Assembly (NCBI GenBank): GCA_037893245.1 | Contig: JBAIAA010000669.1 | Span: 1,612,001 to 1,676,000, forward strand | Direction of reading: 5' to 3' | Origin: Crossaster papposus | Taxonomy: Eukaryota > Echinodermata > Asteroidea > Velatida > Solasteridae | Length of the DNA: 64,000 nucleotides | Shown here: piece by piece, positions 55,263-64,000 of the stretch | Layout: each line of letters starts with the position of its first letter | Numbering within the stretch: the stretch's first letter is position 1 | Position numbers and translations under genes: made by a program | The notes under the pieces: generated by a model | Database searches by the model: none | The model's input: the letters and a program-made list of their open reading frames with translations, nothing else | What the model was told of the DNA's origin: nothing

Positions 55263-56270
55263 ATGAAGTATGTATTTGAGTTTAATGTTTCCGTGAGACA
55301 ATTACTTGCTGCCGGTCTTCTGGTTTATTTGTTGTTTCCTTTTGTGCCCGCATATCAAGGAACCAATTGCGGTCATACACACCCACAGGTATTCAGCGCG
55401 GCTCAAAACCGAGCACTGAGAAATGCCACAATTTGGTCGGGTAGAGTTGGTACTCTTGTCGGCTGTGTGAGCCTGTGCCACTCTTGGCCAGCTTGCAAAT
55501 CAGTCAATTACTTCAAGAACAATCAAATGTGTGATCTGAACAACGCCACGAGAGTCGATTTGCCAAATAACATTGTAGCAGACTACAGGAGCGTGTTCTT
55601 TGATGGCAATCCTTACAGCGATTGCCAGAGTTTACTGAAGTCGGGTTACAGCGTGAGCGGTATCTGTACGATATTCCCAGCGGGATTCGCAGATGGTCTG
55701 AGGGTGTACTGCGACATGGAGACCGACGACGGAGGCTGGCTTGTCATTCAGCGGCGTCAGGATGACAGTGTCGACTTCTACCGCGGCTGGACTGACTACC
55801 GCGTGGGCTTTGGTGACTTGGCTGGTGAGTTTTGGCTCGGCAACGACAACTTGCGCACCTTGAGTAATTCTGCCGGACCTTGGGATCTTCGAATCGATTT
55901 GGAGGACTGGGATAACAACACGGCCTGGGCCGAGTACGGAGGTTTCCAGATCTATGGACAGGATTTTAGTCTTAATTTTGATTCGTACAATGTGGAAAGT
56001 ACCGCTGGTGACTCCCTTACAGCTAGACAAAAGGGTATGCCCTTTTCAACAAAGGACAGGGACAACGACAAGCAAACTGGTGGTAACTGCGCACAGAAAA
56101 AGACAGGAGCTTGGTGGTATAAGAGTTGTTCTTCGTCCAACTTGAACGGTATGTATTTCCATTCGTCTTGGGAAAAATCAGACGACTTTCGAGTCATTTC
56201 ATGGGATGGATGGAGGTCTATATTTTACTCCTTGAAAAGTTGTAGTATGAAGATTCGCATGGCAAAGTAA
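55263..56270 (+). CDS. FReD copy J: secreted PAN/apple-fibrinogen protein (335 aa)
   Basis: B-class gene with the ATG at 55263. Same domain boundaries as B: signal peptide 1 to about 31, PAN/apple-like 36-113, fibrinogen 118-335, eleven cysteines including B-class Cys135. By hand comparison of the whole coding sequence it differs from B at six bases, all nonsynonymous, giving five residue changes: Leu138Phe, Glu288Lys, Lys307Asp, Ala316Gly and Leu321Phe. Four of the five fall in the last 50 residues, within the region that carries the ligand pocket in related fibrinogen domains. The first 137 residues are identical. Its intergenic distance from I is enlarged by the LINE. Confidence 0.94.
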   Translation: MKYVFEFNVSVRQLLAAGLLVYLLFPFVPAYQGTNCGHTHPQVFSAAQNRALRNATIWSGRVGTLVGCVSLCHSWPACKSVNYFKNNQMCDLNNATRVDLPNNIVADYRSVFFDGNPYSDCQSLLKSGYSVSGICTIFPAGFADGLRVYCDMETDDGGWLVIQRRQDDSVDFYRGWTDYRVGFGDLAGEFWLGNDNLRTLSNSAGPWDLRIDLEDWDNNTAWAEYGGFQIYGQDFSLNFDSYNVESTAGDSLTARQKGMPFSTKDRDNDKQTGGNCAQKKTGAWWYKSCSSSNLNGMYFHSSWEKSDDFRVISWDGWRSIFYSLKSCSMKIRMAK

Positions 56271-59200
56271 AGTAATTATTGAAACGACTCGGACCACATT
56301 GGCTCAAACGCGACACCAATTTGGCAATATGGACCACTATAATTTATTTGATACGTGTACGGGATACGTATGCGGCTCGGAAAAGTCGCCTATTAAATCC
56401 ACAGTTTGCGTTGTTGTTTCATCCTGTACACTTTCTGCAATTTGCTTGTTAATTCAAAATGTTTAAATGTATAATTTAAAAGACTGATGACATTAAAACC
56501 GGATCCACATAAACGGGGAATATGAACGTAAAGTAAACGCGCATATGCGGAAATACCACCAAATTTCTCAAAAGTCGCGTCGTGTAATTTCACTAATTTG
56601 AAATATTCGGTCAATTCCGTTACCTCACTTTGATTTTTTCTTGGCTATAAACATAACAAAATGGACAAATGTTTGCTATTAATTCTCGCGAAATCTCTAG
56701 AGTTCCCCTAAGCATACAAGACTAAAAACTAAATAGTCAAAAGTCCACACATCCGACTAAAGCTACAACACCATAATGCAGAATAGACTGTATAAATGAC
56801 AATAAATAAGAAGTTTGTATTCGGGCAGTGTTCAAAATGAAAACAAACTCCGAATTCTCTAAAAACCTCAGAGCTCATAAGATTATTTCAATTGACTTGT
56901 AATTGATAATAAACAAATCCAATGTGTTTTACTACAAGCCGTTAGGTTAGAATGGTAAAATCTCCATACTTAATTTTTACGAGAAAACGGTGCATTAAGT
57001 TATTTTTATTGTACTATCCGCATTACGGCAAAGAAAAAAAATGCTACCAAAAGAGCAATAAAGAACCTGTGTTTGTTATTTCAAAACGGTATGTCTGAAA
57101 CATATGTGTACATTTTATATAAGTATTTGATAGAATGTGTTGATTTTGAACCAATTTAATAATATCGCTTTCAAAAACTAAATTATATATTAAAGTTGGT
57201 TTTATTTGGAAAGCCACAAAAGATCGAGTGGCAGTAAAGGTAGAATAAGCTAAAACAAAATTGTAAAAATTATGAATGTGTTTTATGGTGTTGGTGTATG
57301 ATATTTAGTGGATGTATAACTCTAATTAAGTACGTTTTTTAGAAGTTTGAAAATTGTTCTTTTTATAGGCTTGCATTTAGAAACTTGCTTTCCGTGGTTC
57401 TATAAAGTTTTTTGGCAAAATTGTATTTAGGCGAATTTCTGCACTGCAAGGATTTGAATCATTGCGACAGTTAATGATTATGTAAATGTTTATCATTTGT
57501 AATAATTACGTTTAGCCTGATAAACTTGATGTAGGCCTTGATGTGTATATAGTTAATACTGAAATTGTTATTTGAACTATAATCCTCGACTGAACAATAC
57601 CACTTAAGGGTAGGATACATCAATAATTGCTTGAATTTTCTTGAATGGGTTAAAATGGGGGATGTATTTTATAGTAATCATCGTTTAACTGACCTGTCCA
57701 AAGTTTTACAATCATAGATGCTGAGAAAAGCAAGAAAAACGGCGTTCGTTTTCTACCACCGTCGGGCAGTGGTTCTTTTGTTGGTCTAGTTTTTTTCGCG
57801 TTCGCAGAAATTGACAAGTGAAGGGGCTGGTGGTTTGGGAAAGTTACAAATGGTTGTGTTTGAATAGCAGTTAATGATTATTAGTCTGAAGTGGGAAGAT
57901 GTTCGAATGCATGATTCGATTGAAACGCAAATTACGCTCTCAAGAACAATTGCTTGGTGTATTTTATCCGTGGTGTATCACAGACAGTCTAAGGAGTGAA
58001 ACAAATGTCATATATGAATGCCCTAACAATGTTTTAGCAGTCTGAAAATGTTTCGCATTCGTCTTGCATTTTGTACATTGATTTAGCAAATTTAAAAGTT
58101 AGGTTTGGCAAGACTGTAGGTAGTACATGTACTCCCAAAATTCGTGATTATAAAACAATCAATGTGACTGTTCTGTTAGCCACAGAAGATATATGTTTTG
58201 AAATAACGTAGATCTTTTAATGTTTCAGGTAAATATTTGTGATTTGCCCAATTTGTTGTTGAAATTTTAAAATTCATTTAAAACAGCGATGTTAATAAGT
58301 GTTACGCTTAAAAGTGTATTCATATTGCATGTAAAAAAACACATTGTTATTAAAGCCGTGTTCCCATTGGACTTTCCTTTTTAAACTTTAAGATTGATGT
58401 TATTAGACTGCATTGATGTAATGAAAAAAATTCTATCACTTTTTGGTTAAAACAATTTTGGCTGTAGATAAAGCTTTGAAAAGGCAATTGTAAATTCAAA
58501 ATTGCATGTCTTTGTAATTTAAATGTTGTTATATTATGGTGTCATAATAACGTTTTAATCCTCGATCAATGTTAAACCTATTTAATAATATCGCTGAAAA
58601 AATTGAAATTAGATGTCGAATTGGTCTAATTAGAAAGTTGCAATTTGTATTGTTAATGTAAAGTGGCAGTTAATGATTATGTAGCTCGTAAAATGTGTCA
58701 AAATTACGACGATGTTCAAAGATATTGTATATTTATATTTGCGGTGGTAGCTCATACAAAACGTGATGGTGTATAAAAAATATATAAATGCATAATAATA
58801 TATAAATGCACGATTTAGAGTCTGAACATTGTTCGTACAAGGTCACTGTTGTATTGTGCCATGGCGTTCGACCAGAATAGTGCAGCCTAGCCGCGTCACG
58901 TGTAGTTGCTGTAAGTATACGTGAATGTGTGTGCACGCAACAAATCGACGTGTGCCCGGCAGGACATTATGCGCGTAGGCCCTTATGCGTGAACGCGTAT
59001 CACCAAAACGTTCCCAGCAAAATGGCATACATGCAAAAAACCTGCCTATATTTTAAAGAAATTTAAACATTTAACACAAATTGCTCCCAAAAATTGCGAC
59101 AAATTTAAAGTTCGTACGATTTATGATACATCGGAATTATAATACGTGTGGGGAAACATTGGAGCATTTTAATGCAGTTTTCATGAAAATGATTTTCGCT

Positions 59201-59921
59201 CAGAACGCCCATTATGCCCTTCTGCCGAGCACCTGCACATATAAATTAGTGGTTCTAAACCAATTGTTCGGAAAATAATCAATGTGACTTTTTAGGATAC
59301 AGAAAATCAACGTATATCTTGCCACGCTTTAGGTGGCCGTTTGTGATTTAATTTACTAACAATAACATTGGTGTTATAACGTTTTTTAAGTGTTGCATGT
59401 AAAAAAATGAATTAGTTAATAAGTAAAGGAACGACCGTTGTAAATACCGTGATAGGTATATCATAACGAATGCAATATGGAATTTGAATGGAATATCATT
59501 GGAATGTTGTTGGATAAATTGTAGTTGCAAACGAGTAGTAATATTTGAATCATGTTCAGGTTTGCAAACTGCATATACATTGGTGTAAGACATGATTGGC
59601 AGCTGTAATGTCATCATATGGCCAACTGGCCAACTGCTAATCTCTGCACGTAACATTACAGTTTACTGAGAATTCAATGTCTAAACTTTTCAGACGATTT
59701 AACCGACTGTTGTGGCCAGGAATGAAGACATGTTGAACGGGAAAACAAAGATGGAGAAAGAAATTTGCTTCTTCGTTTATTTTCTTTCGTGACTTCTGAG
59801 CAGAGTAACTTAATTTGTCCTTTATAGAGCCTGAAAGTTGACCCCTGATGGCGCGATTCTAGGCCCTCGGAGTTTTGTAAATAATTGTTGGTACATTTAT
59901 TTCTTAAGAAAATCCCCCTAC

Positions 59922-60019
59922 CACCACCACTACCCCCCCCCCCCCCCCCCCACTCCTCCACCCCCCTCCCCCCCCCCCCCCCCCCCCACTCCTCCACCCC
60001 CCTCCCCCCTCCTCCACCC
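59922..60019 (+). repeat. poly-C / CCT low-complexity tract
   Basis: Counterpart of 8516-8608 with a duplicated ACTCCTCCACCCCCCTCC block. It illustrates local slippage or expansion since the block duplication. Confidence 0.9.
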
Positions 60020-60940
60020 CTGAAAAAGGCCTTTGTCAAATTGTGCTAGCATCTCAATGTTTAAATACTGAAACCTTGCATGACGTGAAAAAGATATAGC
60101 GTCCCAAAACGTGACCTCTCACTTTCGAAAATCTAAAATACATGTGGACTCGTGAAATCGAAGCACCCGTGCAAATTACCAATCTATAAAATAATTTTGT
60201 GGCGGCCATTTGGTACAAACTTAAAACAGGGACAAAAATGTATTGTGGGACACACATTAAAAAACAAAAGGCCGTATTAATAAGAATTGTTGAAAGAGTG
60301 ATGTAAACGAGCCTGTATACAATATAAATTCCATCGGTTGTAGGTAGGTAAATCTTCGCGTCGTTTTCATTTTCGTTCTCACGCAATATACGAGATGTGA
60401 AAACCAACGTGGTCGAATAAGGAGACCCAGGAACGAAAACCCAGTGAGGGTCGATTTGAAGGACTTTCTGAGAGTTACCACGCCAACCAGTCACCAACTC
60501 CTTTCTATCGATGTTTTCCCATCATCTGTTTTGGTAAATTGCAGTTGAAAGTGCATGGACAATTTATTTTGCGGTTTAGGCCTATACCATATTTATTTAT
60601 TTTTCACGAAGTAGTGTCTCCCCGTATTTCTAAATCCGTAAATAATATAAAATCCATCAATTGAACATGACATAGTAGGAATAAAACAGAATTTGTAACA
60701 AAAACAATCGAAGAGAACTCATCGAGAAACTTTACTAATGGAGGCTGCCATTATGAGTTGTATCTACCGCCCTCAATTGTCTAAATCTTACAGTTGGTCA
60801 CAAATTGGTCACAAATGAGAAATTCAGGCACATATAGAACATTATGCAAGCACCTGTATTATATTTATAATAAGAAAGGGCACGAAGGTTACGATCCCTT
60901 TAAAGATTCCTTTAAAGAAATAATTATTGAAATTTATTCA

Positions 60941-61057
60941 AACCTGGCTGGTATGTATTTTTTTCCGCCTTTAAATCTTGCTATTGCTGGCATCATATGG
61001 AAATCAATGAAAGGAATTGACTACTCACTCAAAAAGAGCAGTATACAAATTGGCTAG
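60941..61057 (+). pseudogene. FReD C-terminal relic upstream of K
   Basis: NLAGMYFFPPLNLAIAGIIW followed by KSMKGIDYSLKKSSIQIG and a stop. The order NL-GMY, W, YSLK-S matches the FReD C-terminus. It lies in an open frame that runs from about 60794, but the rest of that frame shows no FReD similarity. Confidence 0.65.
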
Positions 61058-62079
61058 TAATTGCAGTAGTAATTATGCACAAATCACCGGCTAATGAAAC
61101 ATTGATTCTCTAATCGCCACCGTTATGTAAAACAGTGATACCAAGCTTGGATAAATAAAGAATGAAATAGTTCTATATACCATTTTCAACAGAAGATTCT
61201 TTCTCCCTGAAGTGCACAAAGAGCCTGTGAGTGTGCGTGTGTTGACAAATGTAAATTTTCTGACATTTTGGGAATAGTCGAAAGACATCCTTGCACTCAC
61301 TAAAAGCAGATCCTCTTGAAATCCTCTGTATTTTGTTTATTCTCATTGTGAATGTATCTAATGGTTGATCTACCTGCGGAGCTACGGACAAAACCAGGGC
61401 TGCTTTAAGGAAACACAGCACCAATAAAAAGATAACTTCTCGGATTAGATTGACAGTCGATTGTAGATATCTCTTATGTGAGCAGCTGACCTTGGCTTAA
61501 TACCGACATTCGCACCGTGAACTACTTTTTCAGGCTGTGAAATAAATTCACAACAAAGCCGCAATAATTGATTTTCTGATGAGCATTGATGCGCACTTCG
61601 TGTTATCACAAAGATACAAATACGTAGCCACTAAATTTCAGCTTCACTACTTTGCCAGCAGTGAATTCAAATTGGTGTGCTTTTGATAAATATAACCCAC
61701 TAATTGTCAGGTTATACGCGTAAATAGTCAAGGACTGAAGAGAAGGCGTTATGAAAGAAGCAGCGGCGCCACAGGCTCGTTTTCAATTAAAGCATGGCTG
61801 CAGGGAAATTTCACGAGCCCGTGCTTACATAATACGTAGCCAAAAATCGATAGACGTACAGGGGCCAAAATGACCACTGTTTGGTTAATGGTTAGCGGGG
61901 TGACTCTCCCAGAAATTCAAAAGGCATTCAGTTGAGTTATTAGACCCTGAAATGCAGAACAATGACGGTCAATTATGAGGCTTGATAGTGGACGTGCCAT
62001 TGGGCGTGAAACTGATGCTTGGCACGTTCTGGTCTTAACACGTGCTTACATAATTAAGTTGCCAAAACTCGATAGACGT

Positions 62080-62328
62080 ACGGGGGCCAATTTTATGAAG
62101 CTGCTAAGCACAAACATTTGCTTAGCACAAAAAAAGTCTTGCTCATTAAAAACAGGTTACCAGACAAAACTATACGTGCTTTTCATGCTTAGCAAAAACC
62201 AGCTGAATACCAGATAAAAAACAAAATACATCACTCGAAAATATAGTTTGAAACTCTGTTTTTGGCAAGTGGGAATATTCATGCTAAGCAATGATTTTGT
62301 GTGCTTAGCAGCTCTTTAAAAATGGCCA
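62080..62328. mobile_element. promoter-proximal inverted-repeat element (TGCTTAGC type) before K
   Basis: Counterpart of 11064-11312, with the same GCTAAGC/GCTTAGC motif cluster. It ends about 200 bp before the putative core promoter. Confidence 0.63.
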
Positions 62329-62583
62329 CTGTTTGGTTAATGGTTGGCGTGGTGACTTTCCCAGAAAATCAAAGAGAATTCAGCTGAGTTATTAGACCCT
62401 GAAATGCAAAACAATGACGGTCATTTATGAGACTTGGTAGCGGCGTGCCATTAGGCGTGAAACTGATGCTTGGCACGTTCTGGTCTTAATTACGTTTTCT
62501 TGGTGTTAAAGAAACACGTTTTCTCAAATAAGAGGCATTTCACTGATCGGGCCTCATTCGAGCAGTTGATGTGGATCAGCAAA

Positions 62584-63591
62584 ATGGGAAAGGCACGCAA
62601 TTTCGGTCTCTCTGGTCGACTAGTATTTGTAATCTCTATTTCGTTGTATATTTTGCTTTCTATCGTTCCCGTCTATCGAGGAACATTTTGCGGTCGTACA
62701 CACTCACAGGAGTTCAGTGGGGCTCAACACCGAGCACTGAGAAATGCCACAATTTGGTCGGGTAGAGTTGGTACTCTGGTCGGCTGTGTGAGCCTGTGCC
62801 ATTCTTGGACAGCTTGCAAATCAGTCAATTACTTCAAGAACAATCAAAGGTGTGATCTGAACAACGCCACGAGAGTCGATTTGCCAAATACCATTGTAGC
62901 AGACTACGGGAGCGTGTTCTTTGATGGCATTACTTACAGCGATTGCCAGAGTTTACTGAAGTCGGGTTACAGCGTGAGCGGTATCTATACAATATTCCCA
63001 GCGGGATTCGCAGATGGTCTGAGGGTGTACTGCGACATGGAGACCGACGGTAGAGGCTGGCTTGTCATTCAGAGGCGTCAGGATGGCAGTGTCGACTTCT
63101 ACCGCGGCTGGGCTGACTACCGCGTGGGCTTTGGGGACTTGGCTGGTGAGTTTTGGCTCGGCAACGACAACTTGCGCACCTTGAGTAATTCTAATGGACC
63201 TTGGGATCTTCGAATCGATTTGGAGGACTGGGATAACAACACAGCCTGGGCCGAGTACGGAGGTTTCCGGATCTATGGACAGGATTTTAGTCTGAATTTG
63301 GATTCGTACAATGTGGAAAGTACCGCTGGTGACTCCCTTACAGCTAGACAAAACGGTATGTCCTTTTCAACAAAGGACAAGGACAATGACATATTTACTA
63401 GTCATAACTGCGCACAGAGAAAAGAAGGAGCTTGGTGGTATGAGAAGTGTTCTTCGTCCAACTTGAACGGTATGTATTTCAATTCGTCTTGGGAAAAATC
63501 AAAGGGCTTTCGAGTCATTTCATGGGATGCATGGAGGTCTATATTATACTCCTTGAAAAGTTGTAGTATGAAGATTCGATTGGCAAGGTAA
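62584..63591 (+). CDS. FReD copy K: secreted PAN/apple-fibrinogen protein (335 aa)
   Basis: C-class gene, start at the ATG at 62584 (AAAATGG); an in-frame ATG lies 15 bp upstream at 62569. Signal peptide 1 to about 31, PAN/apple-like domain 36-113, fibrinogen domain from about 118, ten cysteines, GRGW and NSNGPW as in C. It differs from C by Gln32Arg at the probable signal-peptide cleavage region, Leu137Ile and Thr273Ser, plus two synonymous changes by hand count. The initiator at 62554 is conserved. Intact and probably expressed like C. Confidence 0.94.
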   Translation: MGKARNFGLSGRLVFVISISLYILLSIVPVYRGTFCGRTHSQEFSGAQHRALRNATIWSGRVGTLVGCVSLCHSWTACKSVNYFKNNQRCDLNNATRVDLPNTIVADYGSVFFDGITYSDCQSLLKSGYSVSGIYTIFPAGFADGLRVYCDMETDGRGWLVIQRRQDGSVDFYRGWADYRVGFGDLAGEFWLGNDNLRTLSNSNGPWDLRIDLEDWDNNTAWAEYGGFRIYGQDFSLNLDSYNVESTAGDSLTARQNGMSFSTKDKDNDIFTSHNCAQRKEGAWWYEKCSSSNLNGMYFNSSWEKSKGFRVISWDAWRSILYSLKSCSMKIRLAR

Positions 63592-64000
63592 AGTAATTAT
63601 TGAAACGACTCGGACCACATTAGCTCAAACGTGACACCAATTTTGCAATATGGACCACTATAATTTATTTGATACGTGTACGGGATACGTATGCGGCTCC
63701 GAAAAGTCGCCTATTAAATCAACAGTTTGCGTTGTTGTTTCACCTTGTACACTTTATGCAAGTTGCTTCTTAAATCAAAATGTTGAAATGTATAATTTAA
63801 AAGACTGATGACATTAAAACGCAAAGTAGTGGTTTATTAGTCGACTTTCCGGATCCACATAAATGGGGAATATGAACGTAAAGTAAACGCGCATATGCGG
63901 AAATACCACCAAATTCCTCAAAAGTCGCGTCGTGTAATTTCACTAATTTGGAATATTCGGTCAATTCCGTTACCTCACTTTGATTTTTTCTTAGCTATAA
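63592..64000 (+). other. 3' flank of K to window end
   Basis: Matches 12576-12983 after copy C almost exactly. The window ends before the point where the C side joins pseudogene D, so whether a D-like copy follows K cannot be told. Confidence 0.85.

Larger units (their letters stand above)
56271..62583. other. J-K intergenic region
   Basis: Near-identical counterpart of 4857-11567. It has a foldback element (about 58952-59232), a poly-C/CCT tract (59922-60019), the empty site (60311-60318) of the 8-bp-TSD element, FReD relics (60941-61057), the tandem upstream duplication (about 61814-62488), a promoter-proximal inverted repeat (62080-62328), and the K promoter with initiator TCATTC at 62554-62559. 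The segment with the FReD gene-end relic differs from the C side: AAAGATTCCTTTAAAGAAAT replaces the longer sequence at 9850-9900. No intact gene is seen. Confidence 0.78.

Noticed and set aside
60794..61057. 87-codon open frame before K as an intact small gene
   Set aside because: Only its last 38 codons have similarity, to a FReD tail. The counterpart before C is interrupted, so it is a relic.
1..64000. CRISPR-like array or prokaryotic operon structure
   Set aside because: The repeats are kilobase-scale gene units and inverted-repeat elements. Signal-peptide animal lectins, a LINE and MITEs mark the DNA as metazoan.

Overview
This is eukaryotic, AT-rich, repeat-laden animal DNA. It is dominated by a tandem array of intronless genes for secreted fibrinogen-related proteins (FReDs). 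Each intact protein has an N-terminal signal peptide, a PAN/apple-like cysteine domain of about 80 residues, and a C-terminal fibrinogen (FBG) domain of about 215 residues. The domain pair, the CR1/L2-type LINE and an interspersed inverted repeat rich in TGCTTAGC motifs all point to a marine invertebrate deuterostome. An echinoderm, plausibly a sea star, is my best guess, but this rests on pattern recognition and not on a search.

Layout, all FReDs on the + strand: A (1-519, 3' part only), B (3849-4856), C (11568-12575), D (13118-13991, 5'-truncated pseudogene), E (20659-21732), F (24295-25301, frameshifted pseudogene), G (30946-32034), H (38783-39871), I (46464-47537), J (55263-56270), K (62584-63591). 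Four sequence classes can be told apart: B-class (B, J; F has B-class 5' flanks), C-class (C, K; the body of F), E-class (E, I; the end of A) and G-class (G, H, D). The intergenic DNA is itself duplicated. G plus its flanks is repeated as an apparently identical 7,837-bp tandem unit (30064-37900 and 37901-45737). The B-to-C block recurs as J-to-K about 51 kb away. A-B, E-F and I-J are three versions of one two-gene block.

Between FReDs lie three copies of a possible small secreted protein gene of 135-136 aa (18637, 36048, 43885), each followed by decayed FReD fragments. C/E/G-class genes share a short promoter-proximal module: an inverted-repeat element 200-450 bp upstream, then a TATA-like box, then an initiator 27 bp downstream of it, 28 nt before the ATG.

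Comparing paralogous flanks exposes mobile-element insertions as filled versus empty sites: 662 bp with 13-bp TIRs (795-1456); a Harbinger-like 240-bp MITE (2624-2863); a 314-bp element with an 8-bp target duplication (8930-9243); a 957-bp Harbinger-like element (16787-17743); a 234-bp TTAA-flanked element (34675-34908, 42512-42745); LINE 3' fragments (37221-37716, 45058-45553); and a nearly full-length but damaged LINE next to a foldback element (49070-54194).

Functionally the array looks like a fast-evolving family of secreted lectin-like recognition proteins diversified by tandem duplication, gene conversion and point change. A role in immunity is inferred from the family, not shown by the sequence. 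No tRNA, rRNA or CRISPR was seen.
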